Shown here: piece after piece, positions 42,095-50,300 of the stretch
Layout of the letters: each line of letters begins with the position of its first letter
Position numbering within the stretch: position 1 is the first letter of the stretch
Assembly (NCBI GenBank): GCA_023457715.1
Contig: JAEWKR010000030.1
Location: 19,330 to 83,329 of the forward strand
Source of the DNA: Verrucomicrobiota bacterium
GTDB lineage: Bacteria > Verrucomicrobiota > Verrucomicrobiia > Opitutales > Opitutaceae
Direction: 5' to 3'
DNA: 64,000 nt
The notes under the pieces: model-generated
Seen by the model: only the letters and a program-made list of their open reading frames with translations
Database searches by the model: none
What the model was told of the DNA's origin: nothing
Made by a program: the position numbers and the translations under genes

Positions 42095-42861
42095 CGATCC
42101 CGATCAAGAACAAGGAGGGAATCGCCCGAATGCGCGAGGCCTGTGCCATCGCCGCCACGGTGCTTGATCAACTCAAGCCGCTCGTGCGGCCCGGCATTAC
42201 AACCCAGGACTTGGAAGAAGCGGGCCGCGAATTCATTGCCCGACTCGGGGCGCGTAGCGCCTGTTACGGTTATCAGCACGGTTCGCGCCGCTACCCGGCG
42301 CATACCTGCATCTCGGTGAACGATGAAGTCGTGCACGGGATCCCCTCGTTCAAGCGCGTCCTCCGCGAAGGCGACATCGTCTCGCTCGACATCGTGGTCT
42401 GGCACGACGGCTATGTGGGCGACAACGCCTGCACCGTCGCCGTGGGCCCCGTCTCGTCCGCCCTCGAAAAGCTGCTGCGGGTCACGCGCGAGTCGCTCGA
42501 CCTCGGCGTCAAGCAGGCGGTCGTAGGCAACCGGATCGGCGACATCGCCCATGCGATTCAGACCTATGTCGAGGCCCATGGCTTCAGCGTTGTCCGCGAC
42601 ATGGTCGGCCACGGGGTCGGAGTCGCCATGCACGAGCCACCCGAGATTCCGAATTTCGGCCGCAAGGGCACTGGCGACAAGATCCGCCCCGGCATGACGT
42701 TCGCGATTGAACCCATGGTGAACATGGGCGGCTACCGGACCAAGACCCTGTCGGATGGCTGGACCATCGTGACGGCCGACGGCTCTCCTTCCGCGCACTT
42801 CGAGCACACGGTGCTCACCACGGATAACGGTCCCGAGATCCTGACGATCCCGCGCCGCTGA
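42091..42861 (+). CDS. map: Type I methionine aminopeptidase
   Basis: This 256-residue protein has the five metal ligands in order: Asp in LDIVVWHDG, Asp in VGDNAC, His in VGHGVG, Glu in FAIEPM and Glu in HFEHTV. It removes the initiator methionine from new proteins. The N-terminal zinc-binding extension of some Map types is absent. The start overlaps the Adk-like stop. infA and rpmJ, common neighbours after map, are missing here. Confidence 0.96.
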   Translation: MTIPIKNKEGIARMREACAIAATVLDQLKPLVRPGITTQDLEEAGREFIARLGARSACYGYQHGSRRYPAHTCISVNDEVVHGIPSFKRVLREGDIVSLDIVVWHDGYVGDNACTVAVGPVSSALEKLLRVTRESLDLGVKQAVVGNRIGDIAHAIQTYVEAHGFSVVRDMVGHGVGVAMHEPPEIPNFGRKGTGDKIRPGMTFAIEPMVNMGGYRTKTLSDGWTIVTADGSPSAHFEHTVLTTDNGPEILTIPRR

Positions 42862-42865
42862 TCCC

Positions 42866-42899
42866 TTTCACTCTCACTTTCACTTTCACACTCACTTTT
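42866..42899. repeat. Tandem hexamer array, CTTTCA/CTCTCA units (map-rpsM)
   Basis: Five or six 6-base units of the CACTTT/CACTCT type fill nearly all of the 53-base gap between map and rpsM. It is a single arm, like 11587 and 46616. Confidence 0.75.
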
Positions 42900-42914
42900 A
42901 ACTAGTCACATCAC

Positions 42915-43295
42915 ATGCCACGTCTCCTCGGCGTCGAAATTCCCGCGAAGAAGAAAGTCGCGATCTCCCTCCGTTATATCTTCGGCATCGGTCCCATCCG
43001 TGCCGACCAGCTCGTTCAAGAAGCCAGCCTGAACCCCGACATGCGGGCGCAGGACCTCACTGAAGAGCAGCTGAACAAGATCCTTCATCTGATCACCGAG
43101 CACAAGTGGGTGCTCGAGGGTGACCTCCGCCGCGAGATCGCCAGCAATCTGAAGCGCCTCCAGGCGATCAACTGCTACCGTGGCATCCGCCATCGCCGCA
43201 GCCTCCCGGTCCGCGGTCAGCGCACCAGCACCAACGCCCGCACCCGCAAGGGCCCGCGCAAGACCGTCGGCGTCAGCAAGGCGAAGGAAGCCTAA
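42915..43295 (+). CDS. rpsM: Ribosomal protein S13
   Basis: This 126-residue protein reads MPRLLGVEIPAKKKVAISLR, then YIFGIGPIRADQLVQEASLN and the C-terminal RGQRTSTNARTRKGPRKTVG, typical of S13. It bridges the 30S head to the 50S. rpsK follows after a foldback repeat instead of the usual short gap. Confidence 0.97.
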   Translation: MPRLLGVEIPAKKKVAISLRYIFGIGPIRADQLVQEASLNPDMRAQDLTEEQLNKILHLITEHKWVLEGDLRREIASNLKRLQAINCYRGIRHRRSLPVRGQRTSTNARTRKGPRKTVGVSKAKEA

Positions 43296-43302
43296 GGACT
43301 CA

Positions 43303-43400
43303 TTTACGATTTATGATTTACGATTTGCGATTTCTGGCGACCAGAAGCGCAAAGTCCGAGATTCAATCATAAATCATAGATCATAAATCATAAATATTTA
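43303..43400. repeat. Foldback microrepeat, TTTACGA/TTTATGA heptamers (rpsM-rpsK)
   Basis: The left arm (43303-43338) is TTTACGATTTATGATTTACG and continues; the right arm (43364-43400) is AATCATAAATCATAGATCAT and continues. It ends five bases before the rpsK start, so the hairpin would cover that initiation region. Confidence 0.85.
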
Positions 43401-43405
43401 CGAAG

Positions 43406-44050
43406 ATGGCCGAAGATAAATCCGCTCCGAAGAAAGAAAAGCCCGTGAAGGCCGCCGCCGCTCCCGCGGAAGGTGCCGCCGCCGCCGCCCCGGCGGAGAA
43501 GAAGGCCAAGGCTCCCAAGGCCGCTGGCGACAAGGCCGCGAAGCCGGCTGACGGCGCCGCCGCCCCCGCGGGTGCACCCGCGCCCGCCGCCGAGCAGAAG
43601 CCGGTGGAGATCGTGCATGGCGTGGCGAAGCAGCCCACGGCCGAAGAGCTCCTGAAGGAGGAGATCGGCGCGATCAAGATCCGCAAGGCCAAGGGCTCGA
43701 AGAACGTCACCTCCGGTGTCGCCAACGTGCTCGCGTCCTTCAACAACACGATCGTCTCGATCACCGACCAGAAGGGTCAGGTCATCGCCTGGTCGTCGGC
43801 CGGCAAGTGCAACTTCCGTGGTTCGCGCAAGTCGACCGCCTACGCCGCCCAGGTCGTGGCGCAGGACGCCGCCCGCAACGCCATGGCGCACGGCTTGAAG
43901 GACATTGTCATCCGCGTTTCCGGTCCCGGCCTTGGCCGCGATTCGGCCATTCGCGCCCTCCAGGCGATCGGCCTCGAGATCACCTCGATCGTGGACGTCA
44001 CCCCGATCCCGCACAACGGTTGCCGTCCGCGCAAGCGTCGTCGCGTCTAA
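43406..44050 (+). CDS. rpsK: Ribosomal protein S11 with long N-terminal extension
   Basis: This protein has 214 residues. The S11 core begins near residue 92 (KGSKNVTSGVANVLASFNNT) and includes GAGKCNF-like SAGKCNFRGSRKSTAYAAQV and the C-terminal TPIPHNGCRPRKRRRV. Family length is about 129. The first 85 residues are Ala/Pro/Lys/Glu-rich, with no recognised fold. Internal GTG codons exist, so a shorter form is possible, but the ATG follows the repeat directly and codon use is the same throughout. S11 lines the platform near the E-site. Confidence 0.94.
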   Translation: MAEDKSAPKKEKPVKAAAAPAEGAAAAAPAEKKAKAPKAAGDKAAKPADGAAAPAGAPAPAAEQKPVEIVHGVAKQPTAEELLKEEIGAIKIRKAKGSKNVTSGVANVLASFNNTIVSITDQKGQVIAWSSAGKCNFRGSRKSTAYAAQVVAQDAARNAMAHGLKDIVIRVSGPGLGRDSAIRALQAIGLEITSIVDVTPIPHNGCRPRKRRRV

Positions 44051-44056
44051 TGAAAT

Positions 44057-44165
44057 GACTGAAGGGCTGAAGGACTGAAGGGCTGAACCAGCCACCGGTC
44101 CAACGCCCATCGGTCCCATCAACTTCTTCAGCCTTTTAGCCCTTTAGCCTTTTAGCCCTTTTTAA
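44057..44165. repeat. Foldback microrepeat, GGCTGAA unit (rpsK-rpsD)
   Basis: The left arm (44057-44088) is GACTGAAGGGCTGAAGGACT and continues; the right arm (44124-44165) has TTCAGCCTTTTAGCCC-type units. It uses the same unit family as 6661 and 7286, 37 kb away, but the order of variants differs. Confidence 0.8.
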
Positions 44166-44168
44166 GTC

Positions 44169-44780
44169 ATGGCTCGTTATACCGGCCCTACCACTCGCAT
44201 CAGCCGCCGCTTCGGTCAGCACCTGCTCGGCTCGGGCAAAGCCCTCGAGCGCCGCGGTTACCCGCCCGGCCAGCATGGTCCGAAGCTCCGCCGCAAGGTT
44301 TCCGAATACGCCACCGGCCTGAATGAAAAGCAGAAGCTCCGTTACATCTACGGCCTGCTTGAGCGCCAGTTCCGTCGCGTCTTCGAGAACGCCAAGAAGG
44401 AACGCGGCGTCACCGGCGAGCGCTTCCTGCAGCTCCTCGAGACGCGTCTGGACAGCACGGTGTACCTCCTCGGTCTCGCCAAGTCCCGCGCCTCGGCCCG
44501 CCAGATGGTCAACCACGGCCACATCCGCGTGAACGGCCACAAGGTCGACATCGCCAGCTACAACGTGCAGCCCGGCGACGAGATCGAGGTCAAGAACACC
44601 CCGGCCTCCCGTCAGCTCGCGACGCGCAACCTGGAAGAGAACCGCATCCGCAACGTCCCGGGCTGGCTGTCCATGAACGCCGAAACGTTCAAGGCGACCG
44701 TGGTCCGCCTCCCCACGCGTGAGGAAATGACGCAGGACGTCAACGAGCAGCTCATCGTCGAGTTCTACTCGCGCTTCTAA
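44169..44780 (+). CDS. rpsD: Ribosomal protein S4, zinc-free form
   Basis: This 203-residue protein starts MARYTGPTTRISRRFGQHLL and has RRKVSEYATGLNEKQKLRYI, then the S4 domain ETRLDSTVYLLGLAKSRASA. The N-terminal Cys cluster of zinc-binding S4 is absent. S4 is a primary 16S-binding protein and, in E. coli, represses the alpha operon. rpoA follows after 50 bases. Confidence 0.96.
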   Translation: MARYTGPTTRISRRFGQHLLGSGKALERRGYPPGQHGPKLRRKVSEYATGLNEKQKLRYIYGLLERQFRRVFENAKKERGVTGERFLQLLETRLDSTVYLLGLAKSRASARQMVNHGHIRVNGHKVDIASYNVQPGDEIEVKNTPASRQLATRNLEENRIRNVPGWLSMNAETFKATVVRLPTREEMTQDVNEQLIVEFYSRF

Positions 44781-44830
44781 GCCGTCTGGGCCAACCTCAA
44801 ACATCTCAACGTCGTCCAACTTCCGCATCC

Positions 44831-45832
44831 ATGCCAAAACGTCTCGGAAAGTTCGAACTGCCCAACAAGCTCACGAAGGTCGAGGAAGGCGCTACGCCGA
44901 CCTACGCCAAGTTCATCGCCGAGCCTTTCGAAGCCGGTTACGGTCACACGATCGGTAACTCACTCCGCCGGGTGCTGCTGAGTTCGATCGAAGGCGCCGC
45001 GATTTCCTCCATCAAGATCGATGGGGTGAATCACGAGTTCCAGTCGATCGATGGCGTCGTCGAAGACGTCACGGACATCGTGCTTAACCTGAAGAAGATC
45101 CTGATCGTCTCGCAGAAGCGGGAACCGATCACCCTTCAGATCAAGGTCAACAAGCAGGGTCCCGTCACCGCGGCGGACATCCAGCCGGACGCCAACATCC
45201 AGATCGTGAATCCGGATCAGGTCATCTGCACCCTCGACTCGAAGAAGACCTTTGAGGCGGAGGTGGAGATCAAGACCGGCCGTGGTTACTTCCCGGGTGA
45301 GGCGAACAAGAAGGAAGACCAGGCGATCGGCGTCATCCCGATCGACTCGCTCTTCTCGCCCGTGCGCCTGGTCAAGTACGCCGTCGAGGCGACGCGCGTG
45401 GGCCAGATCACCGACTACGACAAGCTCAACCTGGAAGTCTGGACCGACGGTCGCATCACGCCGGACGACGCGCTGAAGCAGGCCGCTTCGATCCTGAAGC
45501 ATCACCTCGATGTCTTCGATCGCGTCAGCGAGGAAGCGTACGAATTCGAGAACCAGCAGAGCGAGGTCAGCGAGGAGCAGAACAAGCTCCGCAAGCTCCT
45601 CAACATGTCGGTCAACGAGATCGAGCTCTCCGTTCGCGCGGCGAACTGCTTGAACAACGCGAACATCACCACCGTGGGTGAACTCGCGATGAAGACCGAG
45701 CAGGAGATGCTCAAGTACCGCAACTTCGGCAAGAAGTCGCTGAACGAGATCAAGGAGAAGCTCGAAGCGCTGGGCCTTTCGCTCGGCATGAAGTTCGACG
45801 AGCGCCTCCTCGACACCAAGAAGGAAGCCTGA
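44831..45832 (+). CDS. rpoA: RNA polymerase alpha subunit
   Basis: This 333-residue subunit has the N-terminal assembly domain (FEAGYGHTIGNSLRRVLLSS) and the C-terminal domain with ELSVRAANCLNNANITTVGE. The Arg265 and Asn268 equivalents that contact UP-element DNA are kept, with Ala at the Ser266 position. Length is typical. Order rpsD-rpoA-rplQ is classical, but a foldback repeat separates rpoA from rplQ. Confidence 0.97.
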   Translation: MPKRLGKFELPNKLTKVEEGATPTYAKFIAEPFEAGYGHTIGNSLRRVLLSSIEGAAISSIKIDGVNHEFQSIDGVVEDVTDIVLNLKKILIVSQKREPITLQIKVNKQGPVTAADIQPDANIQIVNPDQVICTLDSKKTFEAEVEIKTGRGYFPGEANKKEDQAIGVIPIDSLFSPVRLVKYAVEATRVGQITDYDKLNLEVWTDGRITPDDALKQAASILKHHLDVFDRVSEEAYEFENQQSEVSEEQNKLRKLLNMSVNEIELSVRAANCLNNANITTVGELAMKTEQEMLKYRNFGKKSLNEIKEKLEALGLSLGMKFDERLLDTKKEA

Positions 45833-45836
45833 GGCA

Positions 45837-45918
45837 TTTACGATTTATGATTTATGATTGGCGATTGGTCTCGGCCACTCGTTTCAATCATGAATCGTAA
45901 ATCATAAATCATAAATTT
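45837..45918. repeat. Foldback microrepeat, TTTACGA/TTTATGA heptamers (rpoA-rplQ)
   Basis: The left arm (45837-45866) is TTTACGATTTATGATTTATG and continues; the right arm (45886-45918) is AATCATGAATCGTAAATCAT and continues. A 19-base loop lies between. It is the sixth member of this unit family in the ribosomal cluster. Confidence 0.85.
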
Positions 45919-45999
45919 CATTTTGGTTCTCGCGCCGTCCGGTGCCGCCCAACGCTGCGGCCGGATTGCCGATCGGGGACCGCCTAAAACCATACCACC

Positions 46000-46509
46000 A
46001 TGCGTCACAATACTCACCGCCACGGAATGGGCGTCACGAAAGAGCACCGCGCCGCGATGCTCTCGAATCTCGCCGCGTCGCTCATCGAGCACGGCCGGAT
46101 CCAAACCACGCTCGCCAAGGCCAAGGCCCTGCGTCCCTTCATCGAAAAGATGGTCACCAAGGCGAAGCACGCCGCCGCGAAGACCGAGAAGAAGGACCAG
46201 CTCCATCTTCGCCGCCTGGTCCTTTCGGACATCCGCAATGAGGATGCCGTCACCAAGCTGTTCAACGAAACCCACAAGGAATTCGCGAACCGCAATGGTG
46301 GCTACACCCGCATTTACAAGCTCGGCCAGCAGCGCATCAGCGATGCCGCTGAGATGGCGCTGATCGAGTTCGTCAAGGCCGAGGATGCCGGCTACAAGAA
46401 GTCCAAGGGCGCGAGGAAGGCGAAGGGCAAGAAGCCGACGAAGGCTGCCGCCGCCGCCGCCACCGCGACCGAAGCCGCTCCCGCGGCCGAGGCCCCGAAG
46501 ACGGAATAA
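46000..46509 (+). CDS. rplQ: Ribosomal protein L17 with C-terminal tail
   Basis: This protein has 169 residues. The L17 start is MRHNTHRHGMGVTKEHRAAM, followed by LIEHGRIQTTLAKAKALRPF. The family is usually 115-130 residues; here a Lys/Ala tail of about 40 residues follows (GKKPTKAAAAAATATEAAPA). It closes the 33-kb supercluster and is followed by a strong terminator. Confidence 0.96.
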   Translation: MRHNTHRHGMGVTKEHRAAMLSNLAASLIEHGRIQTTLAKAKALRPFIEKMVTKAKHAAAKTEKKDQLHLRRLVLSDIRNEDAVTKLFNETHKEFANRNGGYTRIYKLGQQRISDAAEMALIEFVKAEDAGYKKSKGARKAKGKKPTKAAAAAATATEAAPAAEAPKTE

Positions 46510-46531
46510 GCCTGCTCCGAGTTCAGTTTCC

Positions 46532-46563
46532 AAAGCGCCGAGGTTCGCCTCGGCGCTTTTTTT
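46532..46563 (+). terminator. Intrinsic terminator after rplQ
   Basis: AGCGCCGAGG (46534-46543), loop TTCG, CCTCGGCGCT (46548-46557) and a run of seven Ts form a strong terminator ending the alpha operon. A short A-run precedes the stem. Confidence 0.93.
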
Positions 46564-46615
46564 GGTATGAAGCGGGCAGCGGGCCGCTGCCCCGTTTTCG
46601 TTTCCAGTTTCGCTC

Positions 46616-46650
46616 GCCTCCCACTTTCACTCTCACTTTCACTCTCACTC
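46616..46650. repeat. Tandem hexamer array, CTTTCA/CTCTCA units
   Basis: About five 6-base units of CACTTT/CACTCT type lie just before the zinc-ribbon gene. The open frame reads through them as a Ser/Leu repeat, which I take as untranslated spacer. Confidence 0.75.
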
Positions 46651-46653
46651 CTC

Positions 46654-46881
46654 GTGTTCGACCTCACCACTGCCGCTGTGATCTACTGCGTCCTCGTGGG
46701 CGTGGTCTTTCTGGGACTGTGGCTCTGGTATGACCGTCGGGACCACCAACGTTTTGAACGGGAACGGCGCCGGACGACGTTTCACTGCATCCGCTGCAGC
46801 GCGGTCTACACCGGGCCCACGCACACGGAACTCCTCCGCTGCCCGCGCTGCGGGCACGAGAACAGCCGGCTGCGGTTCTGA
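46654..46881 (+). CDS. Small membrane protein with zinc ribbon
   Basis: This 75-residue protein starts at a GTG. One membrane helix (about residues 7-25, VIYCVLVGVVFLGLWLWY) is followed by a basic cytosolic segment and a rubredoxin-like zinc ribbon, CIRC...CPRCGH. The function is unknown; such ribbons often bind nucleic acid or a partner protein. The frame is open from an ATG at 46567, but that part encodes the hexamer array (LSLSLSLSLL), so I choose the GTG after it. Confidence 0.6.
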   Translation: MFDLTTAAVIYCVLVGVVFLGLWLWYDRRDHQRFERERRRTTFHCIRCSAVYTGPTHTELLRCPRCGHENSRLRF

Positions 46882-46905
46882 GAGCGTTCAGCAGTCAGCG
46901 TTCAG

Positions 46906-47107
46906 CCTGAATACCGATTTTGCCACAGAGGTCACAGAGGCCCAATCAGAGCCGAGCCGGAGGCGGGCGCTGCGACTGTCTTGGGCGTTACGCGATGAAC
47001 AGGTTTGTCCAAGGACCGAGCCTCCGTGTCCTCCTTGTCTGCCGTAGGCTCGGCGAAGGTGGATGTGTCGGAGCTCTGTGCTCTCTGTGGCAAAATCGGT
47101 ATTCAGG
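46906..47107. repeat. 202-base inverted-repeat element with 34-base arms
   Basis: The left arm starts CCTGAATACCGATTTTGCCA (46906-46925) and continues CAGAGGTCACAGAG. The right arm (47074-47107) is its reverse complement with two mismatches in 34. Inside, GCCGAGCC and GGCTCGGC form a second inverted pair. A partial copy of the right half (CTCTGTG-TCTCTGTGG plus flanks) recurs at 49036-49076. No ORF is convincing inside. Confidence 0.85.
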
Positions 47108-47200
47108 TCCAACGCCCAACGCCCAAGGCCCAATCCCTTGTTTCGAAGTTGGAAGCGAAGCCGGCACTCAAAACCCAAAACCCAAAACTCAAAACCGCAC
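47108..47200. repeat. Two heptamer arrays: CCAACGC and AAAACCC units
   Basis: CCAACGC-type units (47108-47137) are followed by TCAAAACCCAAAACCCAAAA-type units (47167-47195), separated by about 30 bases. They lie directly beside the 202-base element and before the MFS stop. Confidence 0.7.
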
Positions 47201-47211
47201 GCGACAGCGTG

Positions 47212-48525
47212 CTACGGCCCATCATCCGCGTGGGCCTGATCCGGGAGCCAGAGGGCTACGATCGCCGCGCCAAGCGCCAGGGTGCTGGACCAGAGCAGCG
47301 CTTCGCGGAAGTCGCCGACGGGGGCAAGCCAGCCGAAGATCACGGCGGCTGCTGCGGCCGCGAGGCGGCCGATGTTGTAGCAGAAGCCGGCGCCGGTGGT
47401 GCGGAGCAGCGTCGGGAAGAGCGGGGGCAGGTACATGGTGAACAGCCCAAACACGCCGGAGAAGAAACCCACCAATGGAATCCAGAACCATGCCAGGGCG
47501 TCGAACTCGCGCGGCACGATGAAGGCGCCGACCATGCTGGCAAAAAGCCCGGCGATCATGAGCGCGATCGCGCGGCGGTTGCCGAGCCGGGCCGCGAGGA
47601 ATCCGGCGAAATAATTCCCGACGATCGACACGGCGATCATGACGAAAAACGCCGCTGAAATCCGGGCGGTGATCTCCGGGGCGGACACGCCGGCGGCCGA
47701 GAGCAGCTTCCGCAGGTGCTGCGATTGCCAGAAGATGAAAAGCCACCACGCGGAAAGGCTCAGCGCGCACACGGCGGTCACCCGCAGCGTCAGCCGCGCG
47801 AGTTCCCCGCGAAACAATTCCCGCGCTCCGGGCTTGCGGTCCTGGACCTTCACCTCGGCACGGTGCCACACTTCGGGCTCAGGCACGTGGCGCCGGATCC
47901 AAAACACGAGCAGCGCCGGCACGGCCCCGACCAGGAACACGTAGCGATCAGGCAGCGGCGTCGGCAGGTGCGAGAGGCCCCAGACGATCGCAGCTGCGAT
48001 CAGGATGCCGACGTTGACGCCGGTCTGCAGCACCGCAGCCAGCCACGGCCGCCACGCCTTCGGCCAGGTCTCGGCGAGAAGCGAAGAACCCACGGCCCAT
48101 TCGCCACCGATGCCCAGGGCGGCGACAAACCGGAAAAGCATCAGCTGCCACCAGGTCTGCGCAAACGCGCAGAGCCCGGTGCAGAGGGCGTAGGTGAGGA
48201 CGGTGAGCGCCAGGGCGCGGCTGCGGCCGAGCAGGTCACCGAGCCGGCCGAAGAAGGCGCCGCCGATGGCCCAGCCGGCGAGGAAGGCGGCCTGGATGTA
48301 AGCGGTCTTTTCCTTCACGGCGGGATCGGCCGAGCTGGTGGCGTGGAGCAGTTCGATCACGAGCGGCGTCGCCACGAGCGTGTACAGGTGCAGCTCGAGG
48401 CCGTCGAAGAGCCAGCCGAGCCAGGAAGCGATCCCGGATTTCCACTGCTGGGGGCTGAGTTCGGACAAACGCGTGGCCTCGCGACGGGCAGAGCCGGTCA
48501 CGGGCGCAGGGGAAGGCGTGGACAT
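47212..48525 (-). CDS. Major facilitator superfamily transporter
   Basis: This 437-residue protein has 12 predicted membrane segments. WKSGIASWLGWLFDGLELHL precedes TM1, and the motif GRLGDLLGRSRALALTV between TM2 and TM3 is the MFS A-motif. RFVAALGIGGEWAVGSSLLA follows, a pattern of the metabolite:H+ symporter and sialic-acid transporter branch. A sugar-acid or organic-acid substrate is plausible but not readable. It stands alone on the minus strand between repeat regions. The first 25 residues are Ser/Pro-rich. Confidence 0.85.
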   Translation of the reverse strand: MSTPSPAPVTGSARREATRLSELSPQQWKSGIASWLGWLFDGLELHLYTLVATPLVIELLHATSSADPAVKEKTAYIQAAFLAGWAIGGAFFGRLGDLLGRSRALALTVLTYALCTGLCAFAQTWWQLMLFRFVAALGIGGEWAVGSSLLAETWPKAWRPWLAAVLQTGVNVGILIAAAIVWGLSHLPTPLPDRYVFLVGAVPALLVFWIRRHVPEPEVWHRAEVKVQDRKPGARELFRGELARLTLRVTAVCALSLSAWWLFIFWQSQHLRKLLSAAGVSAPEITARISAAFFVMIAVSIVGNYFAGFLAARLGNRRAIALMIAGLFASMVGAFIVPREFDALAWFWIPLVGFFSGVFGLFTMYLPPLFPTLLRTTGAGFCYNIGRLAAAAAAVIFGWLAPVGDFREALLWSSTLALGAAIVALWLPDQAHADDGP

Positions 48526-48540
48526 GGGCGGGGTGGGGCT

Positions 48541-49210
<670 letters not shown>

Positions 49211-49242
49211 CGCATATTCAGCGGATGTTCGTCAGCGCTCTG

Positions 49243-50163
49243 CTACGTCCACAAGTAGACGGACGCCGCAAAGAAGAGCGCGGCCAGTCCGGCGAGCGCG
49301 GCCAGCGTCCAGAGAAGATTCCGCTGCCGCGCGGCCATGGCCAGCGAGGCGATGATGACGGCTGCTTGCGCCCCCAGCATCCCGTAGAAGAAGCGCTGAC
49401 TCCGCCGGTGGTGCCGCTCGGCTGAGAGATTGCTCTGCCGGACCTGGAGTTCGTGCAGGCGGGCGATCGCTTGGTTCAACCGTGCTTCGGCATCATAGCG
49501 CAGCGAGGCGTAGCGCAGGCGCAACGTCGCGAAGTCGCGGCTCAATTCCGGTTGGGTGCTGCCGACCGGCTGGAGCCGTTCTCCGAGGGCGTCGCCTCCG
49601 TCAATGATGGGCTGCAGGGTTTGGTCGAAGGCGCGCGCGTGATCCTGGGCGGCGAGCAGTGCTGCAGCGACGTCGTCGGCCGCCGGCGCTTCCAGGAGGC
49701 GATTTAGCTCCGGCCCGGGCGCGGCGTGTTCCATCGCATCAAGCGCCGTCTTGATCGCTGGCGGCAACGTGGGAGCGGGAGCAGTTTCCGGCAGCCGACC
49801 CGCCAGCAAAAGTGAGAGCGCCTGCTCCGAGGGCGCCGGGTTCGGCAGCGTGGCCGCCAGTGCTTGCAGCCCCTTGGCGTCGATGGCGCGCCCGGGGTTC
49901 GACAATTGCAGGACGTCCAGCGTGCCGGACTGTATCGCACCCCGGAGCCGTTTGGCCTGGAAGAATGCCCACTGGTCCCCGGCCTTCGATTGCTGTTGGG
50001 CGGCGAGGGCGCGGTCGTATTGCGCCTTGGTCATCTCGCTGCTTGCCAGCCCGGCCAGCACCGTCGCGATGACCGCCATGACGACGGGCGTCATGCCCAG
50101 GACCTTGCCCCAAAGCGTGGGCGGTAGTGATTCTTTGATGGCCGCCGGTACCTGGGGTTTCAT
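49243..50163 (-). CDS. DUF4337-like membrane protein
   Basis: This 306-residue protein has a membrane helix near residues 22-40 (MTPVVMAVIATVLAGLASSE), then KAGDQWAFFQAKRLRGAIQS, which matches the DUF4337 pattern. A long helical middle follows, with two closing membrane helices (GAQAAVIIASLAMAA and TLAALAGLAALFFAA). Function of the family is unknown. I start at the ATG at 50163, preceded by GGGGAGG. An ATG at 50253 with GAGGG upstream would add 30 very basic residues and cannot be excluded. It diverges from the WYL regulator. Confidence 0.65.
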   Translation of the reverse strand: MKPQVPAAIKESLPPTLWGKVLGMTPVVMAVIATVLAGLASSEMTKAQYDRALAAQQQSKAGDQWAFFQAKRLRGAIQSGTLDVLQLSNPGRAIDAKGLQALAATLPNPAPSEQALSLLLAGRLPETAPAPTLPPAIKTALDAMEHAAPGPELNRLLEAPAADDVAAALLAAQDHARAFDQTLQPIIDGGDALGERLQPVGSTQPELSRDFATLRLRYASLRYDAEARLNQAIARLHELQVRQSNLSAERHHRRSQRFFYGMLGAQAAVIIASLAMAARQRNLLWTLAALAGLAALFFAASVYLWT

Positions 50164-50261
50164 GGCCTCCCCTGTAGTTCGCTCCCCAAGGCTCGGCGAG
50201 GCGAAACGGGGACGGAACCCCTTCTTGCCCCTTCTGCGCTTTTTTGCGGCCATTTCGCACC

Positions 50262-50299
50262 CTCACCCTCACTTTCCCTTTCCCTTTCCCTTTCCCTTC
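50262..50299. repeat. Tandem hexamer array, CCCTTT unit
   Basis: Five CCCTTT-like units follow two CCCTCA/CCCTCAC units, ending one base before the WYL-regulator start. A single arm in the divergent promoter region of two genes; copy-number change here could alter promoter spacing. Confidence 0.75.
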
Positions 50300-50300
50300 G

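Noticed and set aside
46567..46653. N-terminal 29 residues of the zinc-ribbon ORF
   Set aside because: They encode a Ser/Leu repeat from the CTTTCA hexamers; the GTG at 46654 gives a sensible membrane-protein start.
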